Shown in pieces: positions 45,440 through 56,503 of a DNA stretch of 64,000 bases (position 1 is the stretch's first letter; the number at the start of each line of letters is the position of its first letter). Origin of the DNA: Maritalea mobilis (GTDB lineage: Bacteria; Pseudomonadota; Alphaproteobacteria; Rhizobiales; Devosiaceae); the NCBI RefSeq assembly GCF_004363175.1, contig NZ_SNYR01000002.1:372001-436000 (forward strand), in the 5' to 3' direction. A model generated the notes under the pieces. The model was not told the DNA's origin and searched no databases. It saw only the letters and a list, made by a program, of their open reading frames with translations. Made by a program: the position numbers and the translations under genes.

Positions 45440-46894
45440 ATGCCAAGTTCATGCGGCTCGTCACGGCCACCGCGTCTATTGATTGTCGACCATGGCAATT
45501 TCATCCTGAATGATTGCCAAGAGTTTTTGGACAATAAAGGAAATGGGATGCAACTCACTTGCACCCATGTCACCGGCGGCAAACAGGGGTTGAGCGCACT
45601 CAAATCTCACGATTACGATATTATCTTCGCAGATCTCGGCAGTTTGGAAGATATTGAACCCGATGCCGAAATTGCCCTTTCCAAAATTGCACATTACTCC
45701 CAAGGCGCGTTGATTATCGCCCTTTCTGAAGGTGGTTCGGTGACCATGGCTGTGGCGGCAATGCGCGCTGGGGCACATGATTATTTTGCCAAACCAGTTA
45801 CCGCCAAAATCCTGTTTGATCGGTTGGAAGAGCTTTCTGCACGACATGGCAAGAAATATCAGTTCTCGCCGCCGATTGAAGAAGGCGACCGTTTGGACTT
45901 TGAAGGATTTGTTGGCGCCTCACCGCAAATGCGGGTGATTTACGAGCAAATCGGCCGGATTGCACCATCAAACGCGCCAGTGTTCATCACTGGTGAGAGC
46001 GGCACAGGCAAAGAGGTTTGCGCCGAAGCGCTTCATGCCCGCTCAAACCGGGCCGAAGGACGTTTTGTGGCCATTAATTGCGGGGCCATTCCGCGCGATT
46101 TGATGGAAACTGAATTGTTTGGTGTGGCCAAAGGGGCGTTTACTGGCGCGATGCAAGATCGCGACGGCGCAGTTGAATTGGCGCAGAACGGCACCTTGTT
46201 CTTGGATGAGATCGGCGAACTTGATCTAAGCCTTCAAGCCAAGTTGCTCCGCTTTTTGCAAACAGGCACAATCAACCGGGTGGGCGAAGCCATGCCCCGC
46301 AAGGTTGATGTGCGTATTATTTGCGCCACCAACCGCAACCCGATGCAAATGATTACGGAAAAGCGTTTCCGGGAAGATTTGTTCTATCGGTTGCATGTGT
46401 TGCCCATTCATTTACCGCCTTTGCGCCAGCGTCCAGCGGATATTATGCCGATTGCAGAAACATTCCTCGCCCGCTACTCAGAAGAAGAAGGCAAGGAATT
46501 TATCGGCTTTGATCGTGAAACCGCTGAGCAGTTTATGGCACGTGAGTGGCCGGGCAATGTGCGCCAGATCCAAAATCTGGTGCGCCGCATTGTCGTGATG
46601 CATGATGAGCAGTTGGTCACCGCCCGCATGGTGCGTCTTGCCGATGTAGAGAGCAATGCACAGCAAGCGCAAAGAGAAGCACCGCGCGCTGCGCCGATTG
46701 CCAACCGTCATGCACGGGCACAATTGGCTGTGTTGGAACCCCTTTGGAAGCAAGAGCAACGCATTATTGAAGAAGCGCTTGCCTTGTTTGATGGCAATAT
46801 TTCCCAAGCTGCTGCTGCACTGGAAATCAGCCCTTCCACCATCTATCGCAAGAAAATGTCTTGGGAGAAGATGGAAGCGGAAAGCGCCGCTTAA
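45440..46894 (+). CDS. Sigma-54-dependent response regulator (NtrC/LuxO type)
   Basis: A 484-residue activator: receiver (about 10-125), AAA+ domain (150-385) and Fis-type HTH (440-475, ISQAAAALEISPSTIYRK). Walker A is GESGTGKE, the sigma-54 contact GAFTGA is intact and the Walker B region reads LFLDEIGEL. The receiver has the acceptor Asp (IIFADLG) and Lys (AKPVT), but the acidic pair reads VDH, one Asp replaced by His, so phosphorylation may be altered. No histidine kinase adjoins it. Divergent from the TipF-like gene and followed by a GNAT gene. Target operons unknown; flagellar genes are plausible by context. Confidence 0.92.
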   Translation: MPSSCGSSRPPRLLIVDHGNFILNDCQEFLDNKGNGMQLTCTHVTGGKQGLSALKSHDYDIIFADLGSLEDIEPDAEIALSKIAHYSQGALIIALSEGGSVTMAVAAMRAGAHDYFAKPVTAKILFDRLEELSARHGKKYQFSPPIEEGDRLDFEGFVGASPQMRVIYEQIGRIAPSNAPVFITGESGTGKEVCAEALHARSNRAEGRFVAINCGAIPRDLMETELFGVAKGAFTGAMQDRDGAVELAQNGTLFLDEIGELDLSLQAKLLRFLQTGTINRVGEAMPRKVDVRIICATNRNPMQMITEKRFREDLFYRLHVLPIHLPPLRQRPADIMPIAETFLARYSEEEGKEFIGFDRETAEQFMAREWPGNVRQIQNLVRRIVVMHDEQLVTARMVRLADVESNAQQAQREAPRAAPIANRHARAQLAVLEPLWKQEQRIIEEALALFDGNISQAAAALEISPSTIYRKKMSWEKMEAESAA

Positions 46895-46902
46895 GGTTCT
46901 AA

Positions 46903-47352
46903 ATGTCTATTCCGTTTGTTCGGCGATCAGCAGAGCTTGCTGATCTTGAAGCGTTGATCGAATTGCGCTTGGTCGCAATGCGCCCCAGCTTGGAAAAAGC
47001 TGGACGTTTCAACCCCACCCGTGCTCGCCAACGTTTTATCTACGAATTCTCGCCCGAACACACAATCCTATTGTTTGATCAAGAGCTTTTAGTTGGGTGT
47101 TTTGCACTGATCCCGCGTGAAAATGACCTTTATTTGGCGCACCTCTATCTGCGGCCTGATTATCAAGGTCAGGGGATAGGTTGTGATATTCTCAATGAAT
47201 TGAAGGCCCGCGCAACGGATTTGCAACAAGACATCATCCTCACCGCACTGAGCAATAGCGATGCAGAGCGATTCTACGCCCGGAACGGCTTCACTGTTTA
47301 TGAGCGCGGCGAGATTGATGTGGAAATGGTGTGGCGACACCAAAGCACTTAA
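46903..47352 (+). CDS. GNAT family N-acetyltransferase
   Basis: A 149-residue acetyltransferase. LAHLYLRPDYQGQGIGCDIL holds the acetyl-CoA pyrophosphate-binding Q/R-x-x-G-x-G/A loop and SNSDAERFYARNGFTVYERG the C-terminal part. Substrate unknown. It follows the sigma-54 activator by 8 bases, so it is co-transcribed, and converges with the glycosyltransferase gene after only 6 bases. Confidence 0.88.
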   Translation: MSIPFVRRSAELADLEALIELRLVAMRPSLEKAGRFNPTRARQRFIYEFSPEHTILLFDQELLVGCFALIPRENDLYLAHLYLRPDYQGQGIGCDILNELKARATDLQQDIILTALSNSDAERFYARNGFTVYERGEIDVEMVWRHQST

Positions 47353-47358
47353 TTGGCT

Positions 47359-49212
47359 CTATTGATGGTAGCCTAGGTAAACCTTCACTGACTTCGCGAA
47401 TAATGGTTTTCCATCTGGCGATTTCAGCTCAAGCGTAACTGTGCGCAGAGGCAAAGTTGCCACCATGCCGGTGGTCATATCAAAGGCACCATCCACAATG
47501 TTGGCTGCGCCAATGCGCTCACCATTTACATATGCATCCACTTCCAGCGGCGCGGCAAGCTCGTCAACCTGCCCCATAATGCGCGAAATGCGGGTAAGCG
47601 GCAGCAATGGCACCTGAAACTTGCCTGTTGTGCTCGGCCCAAACTCGCGATCAATAATCAGCTTTTCTCCGCGATAGATGCGCACTGGCGCCAATTCAGT
47701 GCGGCCTGCCCGTTGAATTTCAACTTCGCCGACTTGCTCGAAATTTTCAAAGAACGGCGTGAACCGACCCATGATCGCTTCATCAGGCCAGACAGAAGTT
47801 GCGATATAGCCCGTTTGATCTTGAAGCGTGGTTGGGTCGACATTGAAGGCGATGTTGCGCGGGTCGGAAGAGATGCACAAAAATGGCACCTGCCCCGCCG
47901 CTGCATTATCAACATGGCCACATTCGGTCCAATGCACGCCCGCTATGAACTTGCCTTCTTTCAATGCATCTTCGTCGCGCAAAAATTCGCCCAACGCTGT
48001 CCATGGCAAGGCATCGCGTGTGGGGTCTATTCCTTCTTCGAAGCCGGGAACAATTTGACGCAACCAACCATTGGCCGTGTGGGTGACCAAAATGGACATG
48101 GCGGCGAAGTTTACAATTGTTGCGGCCACCAAAAAGACCGTCAGCGCCGTTTTAAACCGCGCCCAACTTGCATCCATCCACATGGCCAGCAATAAGAACA
48201 GCATCATATAGCCCGGCGCCTGCCAGTGGAAATGGAACTGAGTTTCTGACCATGCCGCAACTGCGGTGAACAAGATGATGGGGCCGTGGGCAAGCATCAC
48301 AAAGAAAAAAGCAACGCCGCGCCCTTTGGAGCTTGGCCAGAATGAACCGGGCCCCTTAATCACCGCGATGATGGCTGCCGTCAGCGCAGGAAGCGCGATC
48401 CAAGGCGTAATGTAAATCAGCTGCCCAACAATCATGCGCACCAGGCGCACCAGCGAAATCTCATCGCCAAATGCACGGCCGCCTTGAAAATTGAAGGAGA
48501 TGAAATCGTTCTGCCAATTCCATATCAATACTGGCGAGGCAATAAGCGCGGCAATTGCGATGGCGATATATGGCCCGGGGTGCACAATCCATTTGCGGGC
48601 GCTCGGCACGATCAGAGCGTAAAGCCCGGCCCCATAGAGCAGAAAAACTGCGTGGTATTTCGACAAAAAGGTCAGGCCCAACATGAGGCCAACCAATCCC
48701 CAGCTGACCAAAGGCGCATTTGGCTCTTCACCAAATAAGTCCAACAAAAACCAAACTGTAAGCAACCAGAACAGCATCAGCGGCGCTTCGGGCTGCGCCC
48801 AGCCGCCGATCGACACTTGGAACAGCAGCGAAATATTGAACAGGAGTGCAGCAAGCCATCCGGCACGCGCGCTTTGCACCCGCGCGCCGATTTGGAAAAT
48901 CACCCATGTGCTTAAGCTGAACATTAGGATAAATGGCAAGCGCAGCAAAACAGGCGCTTCGCCGGGAGTGATGGCGTTTATGCCCCACAATATCCAAAGA
49001 AAAAGGGGCGGCTGGTCGAAATAAGATAAATGCAGGCTGCGGGCTGATGCCAAATAATAGGCTTCGCCGATGCCAAACCCCACCATGGCCGCGGCCCAAA
49101 TGCGCCAGATGGTGGTGAGCGCAATCAGCCAAAGCACAAGCTTGGCGTATTTTGCGCCCTCTTGGCCGGGCCAAGCCATCAAATTAGCACTGCTGCGCTG
49201 CCCCAATTTCAT
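47359..49212 (-). CDS. Family 39 glycosyltransferase, ArnT-like membrane protein
   Basis: A 617-residue protein with about 12 TM helices and a C-terminal periplasmic part. FDQPPLFLWILWGINAI, following GEAYYLASARSLHLSY in the first periplasmic loop, is the family 39 signature, but the usual Asp-Glu of this loop is Gly-Glu. These enzymes move sugars from polyprenyl carriers to lipid A, proteins or glycans. Its ATG touches the stop of the GT2-GtrA gene (TAAATG), so both are coupled: the upstream gene likely makes the lipid-linked donor. Confidence 0.87.
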   Translation of the reverse strand: MKLGQRSSANLMAWPGQEGAKYAKLVLWLIALTTIWRIWAAAMVGFGIGEAYYLASARSLHLSYFDQPPLFLWILWGINAITPGEAPVLLRLPFILMFSLSTWVIFQIGARVQSARAGWLAALLFNISLLFQVSIGGWAQPEAPLMLFWLLTVWFLLDLFGEEPNAPLVSWGLVGLMLGLTFLSKYHAVFLLYGAGLYALIVPSARKWIVHPGPYIAIAIAALIASPVLIWNWQNDFISFNFQGGRAFGDEISLVRLVRMIVGQLIYITPWIALPALTAAIIAVIKGPGSFWPSSKGRGVAFFFVMLAHGPIILFTAVAAWSETQFHFHWQAPGYMMLFLLLAMWMDASWARFKTALTVFLVAATIVNFAAMSILVTHTANGWLRQIVPGFEEGIDPTRDALPWTALGEFLRDEDALKEGKFIAGVHWTECGHVDNAAAGQVPFLCISSDPRNIAFNVDPTTLQDQTGYIATSVWPDEAIMGRFTPFFENFEQVGEVEIQRAGRTELAPVRIYRGEKLIIDREFGPSTTGKFQVPLLPLTRISRIMGQVDELAAPLEVDAYVNGERIGAANIVDGAFDMTTGMVATLPLRTVTLELKSPDGKPLFAKSVKVYLGYHQ

Positions 49213-50346
49213 TTATGCCCGCCATGTAAATATGCGCGTTGCTGCATAGTTAAATACGATGCTGATGACGATGCCTGCAATGGCCGCGAAATAGAAGAGC
49301 GAATTTTGCTCGAAGATAAAGGCTGCGACCGACACATTAGCAATCGCCGGCACCGCGCATACGGCATAAAAGCTCAATAAGCCCGTCCAGTATTTCGAGC
49401 CACGCAGTTGCCGATCTGCATAGGTGAACATATTGTTGAGGTGGAAGTTCGATGTCATCGCCACAATGGTCGCGAACAATTGTGCATTGGTAAAGTTAAA
49501 GCCAAACACGCCGCTTGCCAGCGTGAGCGCAAGCAAATGCACCACCACACCTGTCGCGCCGACTGCTGCGAACAGGAAAAAAGAGGATGGCAAAAACCCG
49601 CCTGTCATTTTTGATAGAGCGAGGCCAAAAAACTGCACCGCAATCAGCGGACTCATTTTGCTTTCACCATCGTGCCGCGCGCGGAAGGTGAACCCAACCT
49701 CACCAATATTCAGCGGCGATCCCATATTGCGGGCGGTGGCGATAATATCGAGCAGGATTTTGAAACCTTCGCTCGACAGATTTGGCGCAATCTTTTCGAA
49801 CTTTTCTCGCTTGAGCATGAAAAACCCGGTCATGGGATCGGTGATTTTCACGCCTGTCACCAAATTAGCGATGGCGTTGGCGACGTTGGAGCCAAACTCA
49901 CGGAACTTCGACAAGCCCTCTTCTGCGGTGCGGCCATCAAGAAAGCGCGATGCAAGCACCAGGTCTTTTTCTTTTTCAACCATCTCCAGCATTTGCGGTA
50001 GCACCGTTTCATCATGCTGATGGTCTGCATCCATCACCGCAACATAGGGCGCATTGCTGGAGGAGATACCCTCAACACAGGCAGATGATAAGCCACGACG
50101 GCCAATCCGCTTAATGCATTTGACCCAGGGCTTTGTTTGGCCAATTTCCTTGGCCAGCTCTGCCGTGCCGTCTGGGCTATTGTCATCCACAAAAATCACT
50201 TCGAAAGGCAATTGGGGGAAAACCGCTTCCAGCTTTTCCACCAACAGTTCAATATTGCCCCGTTCATTAAATGTCGGCACGACAATTGACAAATGCGGCG
50301 CGCGCCAGCTTTCGCTTGCGGTCAAAGTTTGGCCTTGCTCTGACAT
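49213..50346 (-). CDS. Polyprenyl-phosphate glycosyltransferase with GtrA domain
   Basis: A 377-residue fusion. Residues 15-235 are a GT2 domain of the dolichol-phosphate mannose synthase type (SIVVPTFNERGNIELLV, FVDDNSPDGTAELA, VMDADHQHDE with the metal-binding DxD). Residues 255-377 form a GtrA-like domain with four TM helices, thought to flip the lipid-linked sugar. ATG at 50346 was chosen because GGGAA lies five bases upstream; a longer frame would add 41 unrelated residues. Coupled to the GT39 gene, it should supply its polyprenyl-phosphate sugar donor. Confidence 0.9.
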   Translation of the reverse strand: MSEQGQTLTASESWRAPHLSIVVPTFNERGNIELLVEKLEAVFPQLPFEVIFVDDNSPDGTAELAKEIGQTKPWVKCIKRIGRRGLSSACVEGISSSNAPYVAVMDADHQHDETVLPQMLEMVEKEKDLVLASRFLDGRTAEEGLSKFREFGSNVANAIANLVTGVKITDPMTGFFMLKREKFEKIAPNLSSEGFKILLDIIATARNMGSPLNIGEVGFTFRARHDGESKMSPLIAVQFFGLALSKMTGGFLPSSFFLFAAVGATGVVVHLLALTLASGVFGFNFTNAQLFATIVAMTSNFHLNNMFTYADRQLRGSKYWTGLLSFYAVCAVPAIANVSVAAFIFEQNSLFYFAAIAGIVISIVFNYAATRIFTWRA

Positions 50347-50506
50347 ATGTTCCCAACTACCCTGAAAAAAACTCGGCGAAGGCTTAACCCTAGTTGCCGT
50401 TAAAGGCAATCCTTTCCCCGCACTGAATGTTGGTGGGGCGTGGCCGCAAAAATGGCGGACTTCATCCATTTTGGTGATTTTTTAAAAAAACTTCATCGGC
50501 CAGTTC

Positions 50507-50535
50507 TTGACTCTCACTGCCCCGACCATTATTTC
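50507..50535 (+). promoter_or_regulatory. Probable groESL promoter
   Basis: TTGACT at 50507-50512 and TATTTC at 50530-50535 with 17 bases between fit a housekeeping promoter; the overlapping CTTGAC-N14-CCATTATT also resembles a heat-shock sigma-32 site. It lies 15 bases ahead of the CIRCE operator. Confidence 0.6.
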
Positions 50536-50549
50536 CTGTGCGATGCTTG

Positions 50550-50576
50550 TTAGCACTCACATATCGAGAGTGCTAA
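50550..50576 (+). promoter_or_regulatory. CIRCE operator (HrcA-binding site)
   Basis: TTAGCACTC-N9-GAGTGCTAA, a perfect match to the CIRCE inverted repeat, lies 48 bases before the groES start. HrcA should bind it and repress groESL until heat shock. The hrcA gene itself is not in the window. Confidence 0.97.
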
Positions 50577-50623
50577 TAGCAGCGAAATTAATGTCAATTC
50601 ATTTGGAAATTGAAGGAGCGAAC

Positions 50624-50914
50624 ATGAGCTTCCGTCCACTTCACGACCGCGTTGTCGTTCGTCGTGTCGACTCTGAAGAGAAAACTTCAGGCGGCATCAT
50701 TATCCCTGATACTGCGAAAGAAAAGCCTTCTGAGGGCGTTGTTGTTTCTGTTGGCCCTGGCGCGCGCGACGAAGATGGCAAGCACATCACACCTGATGTG
50801 AAAGCCAACGACCGCGTTTTGTTTGGCAAATGGTCAGGCACTGAAGTCAAGATCGATGGCGAAGACCTGTTGATCATGAAAGAAAGCGACATCATGGGCG
50901 TTATCGAAGGCTAA
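50624..50914 (+). CDS. groES: Co-chaperonin GroES
   Basis: A 96-residue co-chaperonin capping Gro[37 protein letters not shown] and the mobile loop leading to [26 protein letters not shown] identify it. ATG 50624 follows GAAGGAGCGAAC, an excellent ribosome-binding site; the frame open upstream is not translated in this reading. Regulated by CIRCE and co-transcribed with groEL, 49 bases downstream. Confidence 0.98.
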   Translation: MSFRPLHDRVVVRRVDSEEKTSGGIIIPDTAKEKPSEGVVVSVGPGARDEDGKHITPDVKANDRVLFGKWSGTEVKIDGEDLLIMKESDIMGVIEG

Positions 50915-50951
50915 TTCAGCCTTTTAACGTTCCCCCTAAATAAGTTTCTAA

Positions 50952-52607
<1,656 letters not shown>

Positions 52608-52634
52608 GCCAGCTGCCCAACGCTATAAAGCATT

Positions 52635-52666
52635 AGGGGCGATCTTCGGATCGCCCCTTTTTTTTG
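52635..52666 (+). terminator. Rho-independent terminator of groESL
   Basis: A 10-bp perfect stem (AGGGGCGATC/GATCGCCCCT) with the very stable TTCG tetraloop, followed by eight T residues; 28 bases after the groEL stop. Confidence 0.95.
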
Positions 52667-52683
52667 TATAATAATGTTTTCGA

Positions 52684-54306
52684 TTAGCTTGCTCTAGACA
52701 TCATATGTTCATGACCTGTGGTCAATTTGAACACATCCACCATCTTATCCAATTCAGAAGAGCGTGCTTCTGTTTGCTCGATGGCAGCGTTGGTTTGTTC
52801 CACCAGCGATGAATTATGCTGGGTCATTTCATCGATTTGGGAAATGGCTGATGAAATCTCGTCAATTGAGGTAGATTGCTCCTGGCTCTTTTGCGCCACA
52901 GAAGCCATCAGCTCATTATTCTTACGTGCTGCTTCCAACATTGCGGTCAAGCTCTCGGCAGCTTGATGCACCAGCTTTGTGCCATCGGTCACTTCATGGG
53001 CCGATTTCTCAATAAGCGCCTTCACTTCGTTTGACGCTTCTGCCGCGCTTTGGGCCAAGCGGCGAACTTCCACCGCCACAACGGCAAAGCCTTTGCCTGC
53101 CTCGCCTGCTCGCGCTGCCTCAACAGAAGCGTTAAGGGCCAGCAAATTGGTTTGGAAAGCAATATCGTCGATCAATCCGATAATATTGGAAATCTTATTG
53201 GACGAGTCAGTGATCCGCTCCATCGCTTGGCTGGCGCTGCTCATAACCTCGCCGCCTTCTTCTGCGGTGCGGCGCACATCATCAGCCTGCTGCATTGCTT
53301 CACGCGATTGTTTTGTATTTTCGGCCACGGCTTGGGACATGTTTTTCACTGTCGCCGTGGTTTGCTGAATGGCAGCAGCCTGCCGGTTGCTGCGGTCGGC
53401 CAAATCATTAGCGCCGGAGAGAATTTCTCCAGTGGCACTTTTCAACGCGCGTGAGGTGCCTTGAATTTTGCCGACCAAATCCGAAAGCTGATCGGCGACG
53501 CCATTTATATTATTTTGCAACCGTGCGAATGCGCCTGAGCGTTGCCCCTCAACCCGGTGGGTTAGATCTGCATTCGCCATTGAGAACAAAGCGTCATCGG
53601 CTTCTTCTAGGCGATCGCCCAGTTCCGTCATCAACTGATTGGTGCTTTGGATGAGCGCATTTAGATTTTGATCTTGCACTTCAACTTCAACGCGCAGGTC
53701 AAAATCGCCATTCACCGCAGCGGACAGCACATGCTGCATTTCAGCGTTGACCATTTCGGTTTCTTGACGGGTTTGATGCACATAAGAGCTGATGGCCAAC
53801 TCCATATCGAGCATCAAGACTTTCATCATGTCCGCAACGGTTTGCGCTACGATTTCAGCCTGTTTGCCTGTCGATTTTCCGCCAAGGCCAAACGGCCCTT
53901 TGCGGGTTTTATCTTCGGCCAGCATGTCCAGCATAACGCCTTTGATCAAATCTTCGGCCACCAAAGAGTAGCCAGAAACATAATGTTTCAGCTCCAGGCC
54001 GATTTTGGCGTGTACATGCCCGACCTGACGGCCAGCGCGCAAAAAGTCCTCATCCCAAGCGCCGTCAGCTATCCGCTCCCAATGAGACACTTGTCGCGCC
54101 CGCGCACTTTGCTGCATCTGCTCGCTGTCGAAAAATGATTTCAGTGCTGGTGACTTCGCCACTTTGCCGTAAAAGCGATCAAGCGCGTCTGGCAGATGTG
54201 AAAGAATGTGGTCTTTGGCATTTGCCACGCGTTGCGCAGCGTCAGCGTCCAGCTCCATCATCTGACGACGCTCTTCAATCGAAACCTGATCTTGATCTTG
54301 AGACAC
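52684..54306 (-). CDS. Globin-coupled chemoreceptor (HemAT-like methyl-accepting protein)
   Basis: A 540-residue soluble chemoreceptor. Residues 15-165 form a protoglobin sensor domain: [17 protein letters not shown] carries the expected proximal heme His (about 99), so oxygen or another gas ligand is the likely signal. HAMP-like segments (about 185-275) and a full methyl-accepting signalling domain follow, with [21 protein letters not shown], the CheA/CheW-binding hairpin tip. No TM helix is present. GTG at 54306 was chosen because GGGGGGAG lies six bases upstream; an ATG at 54321 has no such site. A perfect CtrA box sits 79 bases upstream. Confidence 0.92.
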   Translation of the reverse strand: MSQDQDQVSIEERRQMMELDADAAQRVANAKDHILSHLPDALDRFYGKVAKSPALKSFFDSEQMQQSARARQVSHWERIADGAWDEDFLRAGRQVGHVHAKIGLELKHYVSGYSLVAEDLIKGVMLDMLAEDKTRKGPFGLGGKSTGKQAEIVAQTVADMMKVLMLDMELAISSYVHQTRQETEMVNAEMQHVLSAAVNGDFDLRVEVEVQDQNLNALIQSTNQLMTELGDRLEEADDALFSMANADLTHRVEGQRSGAFARLQNNINGVADQLSDLVGKIQGTSRALKSATGEILSGANDLADRSNRQAAAIQQTTATVKNMSQAVAENTKQSREAMQQADDVRRTAEEGGEVMSSASQAMERITDSSNKISNIIGLIDDIAFQTNLLALNASVEAARAGEAGKGFAVVAVEVRRLAQSAAEASNEVKALIEKSAHEVTDGTKLVHQAAESLTAMLEAARKNNELMASVAQKSQEQSTSIDEISSAISQIDEMTQHNSSLVEQTNAAIEQTEARSSELDKMVDVFKLTTGHEHMMSRAS

Positions 54307-54384
54307 AGGTTCTCCCCCCATATTGACATCAAAAAATGGCCGATCAGATCGGCCCCCCTCTTAACGCAATATGAACCATGTTAA

Positions 54385-54399
54385 TTAACGCTGAATTAA
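54385..54399. promoter_or_regulatory. CtrA box, TTAA-N7-TTAA
   Basis: TTAACGCTGAATTAA matches the full CtrA consensus (TTAA-N7-TTAA). It lies upstream of the globin chemoreceptor on its coding strand, at a distance usual for CtrA-controlled promoters, so cell-cycle control of this receptor is likely. A second TTAA half-site overlaps it on the left. Confidence 0.7.
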
Positions 54400-54417
54400 G
54401 CGAAAGTTACATGTGAA

Positions 54418-55191
54418 TTAAGTTGCAAACATTTCAATGATTTGCGGCCAAAGCAGGCGGACCGCCATGGCGGTCGAGATCACCACAATCATTGGCTTGA
54501 TCAAGCGTGCGCCAAACCGCATGCCTGTAATGGCACCGAGATAGCCACCGCCAATTTGCCCGATGATCATGGCACCGCCCACGGCCCACACCACTTCACC
54601 TGCATAGATAAAGAAGATCAACGCAGCAGCATTCGATGTGGCGTTGAGCACTTTGGTGGAACCGACAGCACGGGTAAGCCCAAAACCGAACAAGGTCACA
54701 AAGCCTGCCGTAAAGAATGAGCCAGTGCCGGGGCCAAAAATGCCATCGTAAAATCCGATGGTGAAGCCCATCAATGGCCCAAACAGTGCAAAATTCAGCC
54801 GATCTGCGCGTGCCTCATCAGAAAGGCGCGGTGAAAATAAGAAATAAGCCGCGACGCCAATCAACAAGATTGGCACCAGCAACAAAAGAATGTCGGTGTT
54901 CAACTGAGTTGCGGAAAAAGCGCCAATGACAGACCCGATAAAGGTGGTCACGATAGCCAAGCCCAACTGGCGGAAGTCTACATAACCTTTGCGCGCATAG
55001 GTGGTGGCTGCCACCAGTGCGCCCACCACGGATTGCATTTTGTTGGTGGCCAATGCTGCCACGGGCGGCAGGCCCGCAAACAACAAAGCAGGCAAGCTCA
55101 ACAAGCCCCCGCCGCCTGCGATGGCATCCATAAATCCGGCAGCGAAGGCCACGATGGCCATCATCACCAACAACGTTAATTCAAATTCCAT
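54418..55191 (-). CDS. TauE/SafE (TSUP) family membrane transporter
   Basis: A 257-residue anion exporter-like protein with eight TM helices. DAIAGGGGLLSLPALLFAGLPP (first half) and FYDGIFGPGTGSFFTAGFVTLFG (second half) are the two conserved TSUP blocks. Members export sulfite, sulfoacetate or other organosulfur anions; the substrate here is not determinable. Divergent from doxX. No partner sulfur gene adjoins it. Confidence 0.93.
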   Translation of the reverse strand: MEFELTLLVMMAIVAFAAGFMDAIAGGGGLLSLPALLFAGLPPVAALATNKMQSVVGALVAATTYARKGYVDFRQLGLAIVTTFIGSVIGAFSATQLNTDILLLLVPILLIGVAAYFLFSPRLSDEARADRLNFALFGPLMGFTIGFYDGIFGPGTGSFFTAGFVTLFGFGLTRAVGSTKVLNATSNAAALIFFIYAGEVVWAVGGAMIIGQIGGGYLGAITGMRFGARLIKPMIVVISTAMAVRLLWPQIIEMFAT

Positions 55192-55281
55192 GGGAGGTCC
55201 CGACTCGAAAAGATGCGCGCATTATGCCGCCGAGTGCACGCAGGGGCTAGATAAATTACACAGGGAGGCATTGTTTTTATT

Positions 55282-55320
55282 ATTCGAACGAATTGTCCAA
55301 TTTTTGTTATATTGTATAAT
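55282..55320 (+). promoter_or_regulatory. doxX promoter with an overlapping palindrome
   Basis: TTGTCC (55293-55298) and TATAAT (55315-55320) with 16 bases between form a clear promoter 48 bases before the doxX start. The palindrome ATTCG-AA-CGAAT (55282-55293) touches the -35 box and could be a repressor site. Confidence 0.65.
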
Positions 55321-55367
55321 TTTTATGACTCATTAATTTGTTCGTCACGTCAAACACGGAGAGTATT

Positions 55368-55751
55368 ATGGACGGGGTAAATAAGGCAACGCCACTTGTG
55401 GCGCGCATTTTGATGTCAGTGATTTTCATCATGGCAGGTTTTTCAAAACTGACTGCGGCGGCTGCAACAGCTGGCTATTTCGAGGCATTGGGCATTCCAA
55501 TGCCAGGTGTCAGCGTATATTTAGTTGGCCTTTTTGAGCTTATTGCTGGCTTGGCTGTTTTGGTTGGTTTTAAAGCCCGCATCGCAGCGCTTTTGCTTGC
55601 ACTATTTTGCGTGGCAAGCGGCTTTATGGCGCACTTCCAACCAGCAGATCAAATGCAAATGACCAGCTTCATGAAGAACCTGGCCATGGCTGGCGGTTAT
55701 TTGTACATCTGGTTGCATGGCCCAGGCGCATTTGCCATCGACAAAGACTAA
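55368..55751 (+). CDS. DoxX family membrane protein
   Basis: A 127-residue protein with four TM helices (ARILMSVIFIMAGFSKL, VYLVGLFELIAGLAVLVGF and others), of the DoxX family, linked in some bacteria to redox and thiol stress but without a proven activity. ATG 55368 follows ACGGAGAG; an upstream in-frame codon is not used. It has its own promoter, and its terminator hairpin appears to lie inside the end of the convergent hisG gene. Confidence 0.9.
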   Translation: MDGVNKATPLVARILMSVIFIMAGFSKLTAAAATAGYFEALGIPMPGVSVYLVGLFELIAGLAVLVGFKARIAALLLALFCVASGFMAHFQPADQMQMTSFMKNLAMAGGYLYIWLHGPGAFAIDKD

Positions 55752-55777
55752 TCACATAATCTTGCGATTACGCGATT

Positions 55778-56503
55778 TTAGAGGGCTTCGGTGATTGTTT
55801 CACCGAGGCCCTTTTCCATTTTGTCCAAAAAGTCTCGCAACAGGCTAAGTTTATCGGCGTCCCATTGTGCATTGCGGGCCACCACCAAATTAGCTTCGGA
55901 TTTCAAGATCACACCATCTTTAGGCACTTTAAGCTGATTGGCTTTCAGCGTTGAGCCCGAGGATGTGATGTCTACAATCAGTTCCGCAGCCCCAGAAGCT
56001 GGCGCCGCTTCGGTCGCGCCCATGGATTGCACAATGCGATATTCGGCGATGCCATGCAGCGCGAAATGTTTGCGGGTCAAATTGATATATTTCGTCGCCA
56101 CGCGCAGCCATTGGCCATGACGGTGACGATAATCTGATGCCACATCCGCCAAATCCCGCATGGCAGTCACATCAACCCAGCTCTCTGGCAAGCCGACAAC
56201 AACATCTGCGCCGCCAAAGCCTAGTGGCTTTGCCAATTCAACTTGCTCAATGCCGCGTTCTGCCGCTTCGTGCACAAGGTCTTCGCCTGTCACGCCCACA
56301 TCAATATTGCCAGCAATGAGTTCGCGGGCAATTTCGCTGGCAGAGAGGAAACGAACTGTCACATCAGGCATGGACGCCATTTCGCCAAGATAGGAGCGCG
56401 CGCCGCCGGGGCGCTCAATGGGCATACCCAATTCAGCAAAAACTTCGCGGGTGGCTTCTTCCAACCGCCCTTTAGACGGAATGGCCAAAAGAATAGAACT
56501 CAT
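55778..56503 (-). CDS. hisG: ATP phosphoribosyltransferase, short form
   Basis: A 241-residue catalytic subunit for the first step of histidine synthesis. MSSILLAIPSKGRLEEATREVFAELG, VGVTGEDLVHEAAERG and IVDITSSGSTLKAN (PRPP loop) are present. The C-terminal regulatory domain of long HisG is absent, so it needs HisZ, which is encoded immediately upstream with ATGA overlap. Start 56503 is fixed by that overlap. Confidence 0.96.
   Translation of the reverse strand: MSSILLAIPSKGRLEEATREVFAELGMPIERPGGARSYLGEMASMPDVTVRFLSASEIARELIAGNIDVGVTGEDLVHEAAERGIEQVELAKPLGFGGADVVVGLPESWVDVTAMRDLADVASDYRHRHGQWLRVATKYINLTRKHFALHGIAEYRIVQSMGATEAAPASGAAELIVDITSSGSTLKANQLKVPKDGVILKSEANLVVARNAQWDADKLSLLRDFLDKMEKGLGETITEAL
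55782..55816 (+). terminator. Probable doxX terminator overlapping the hisG 3' end
   Basis: AGGGCTTCGGTG and CACCGAGGCCCT form a 12-bp stem (one G-U pair) with a 7-base loop, followed by TTTT, 30 bases after the doxX stop. It lies inside the last codons of hisG, read on the opposite strand. Confidence 0.65.
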
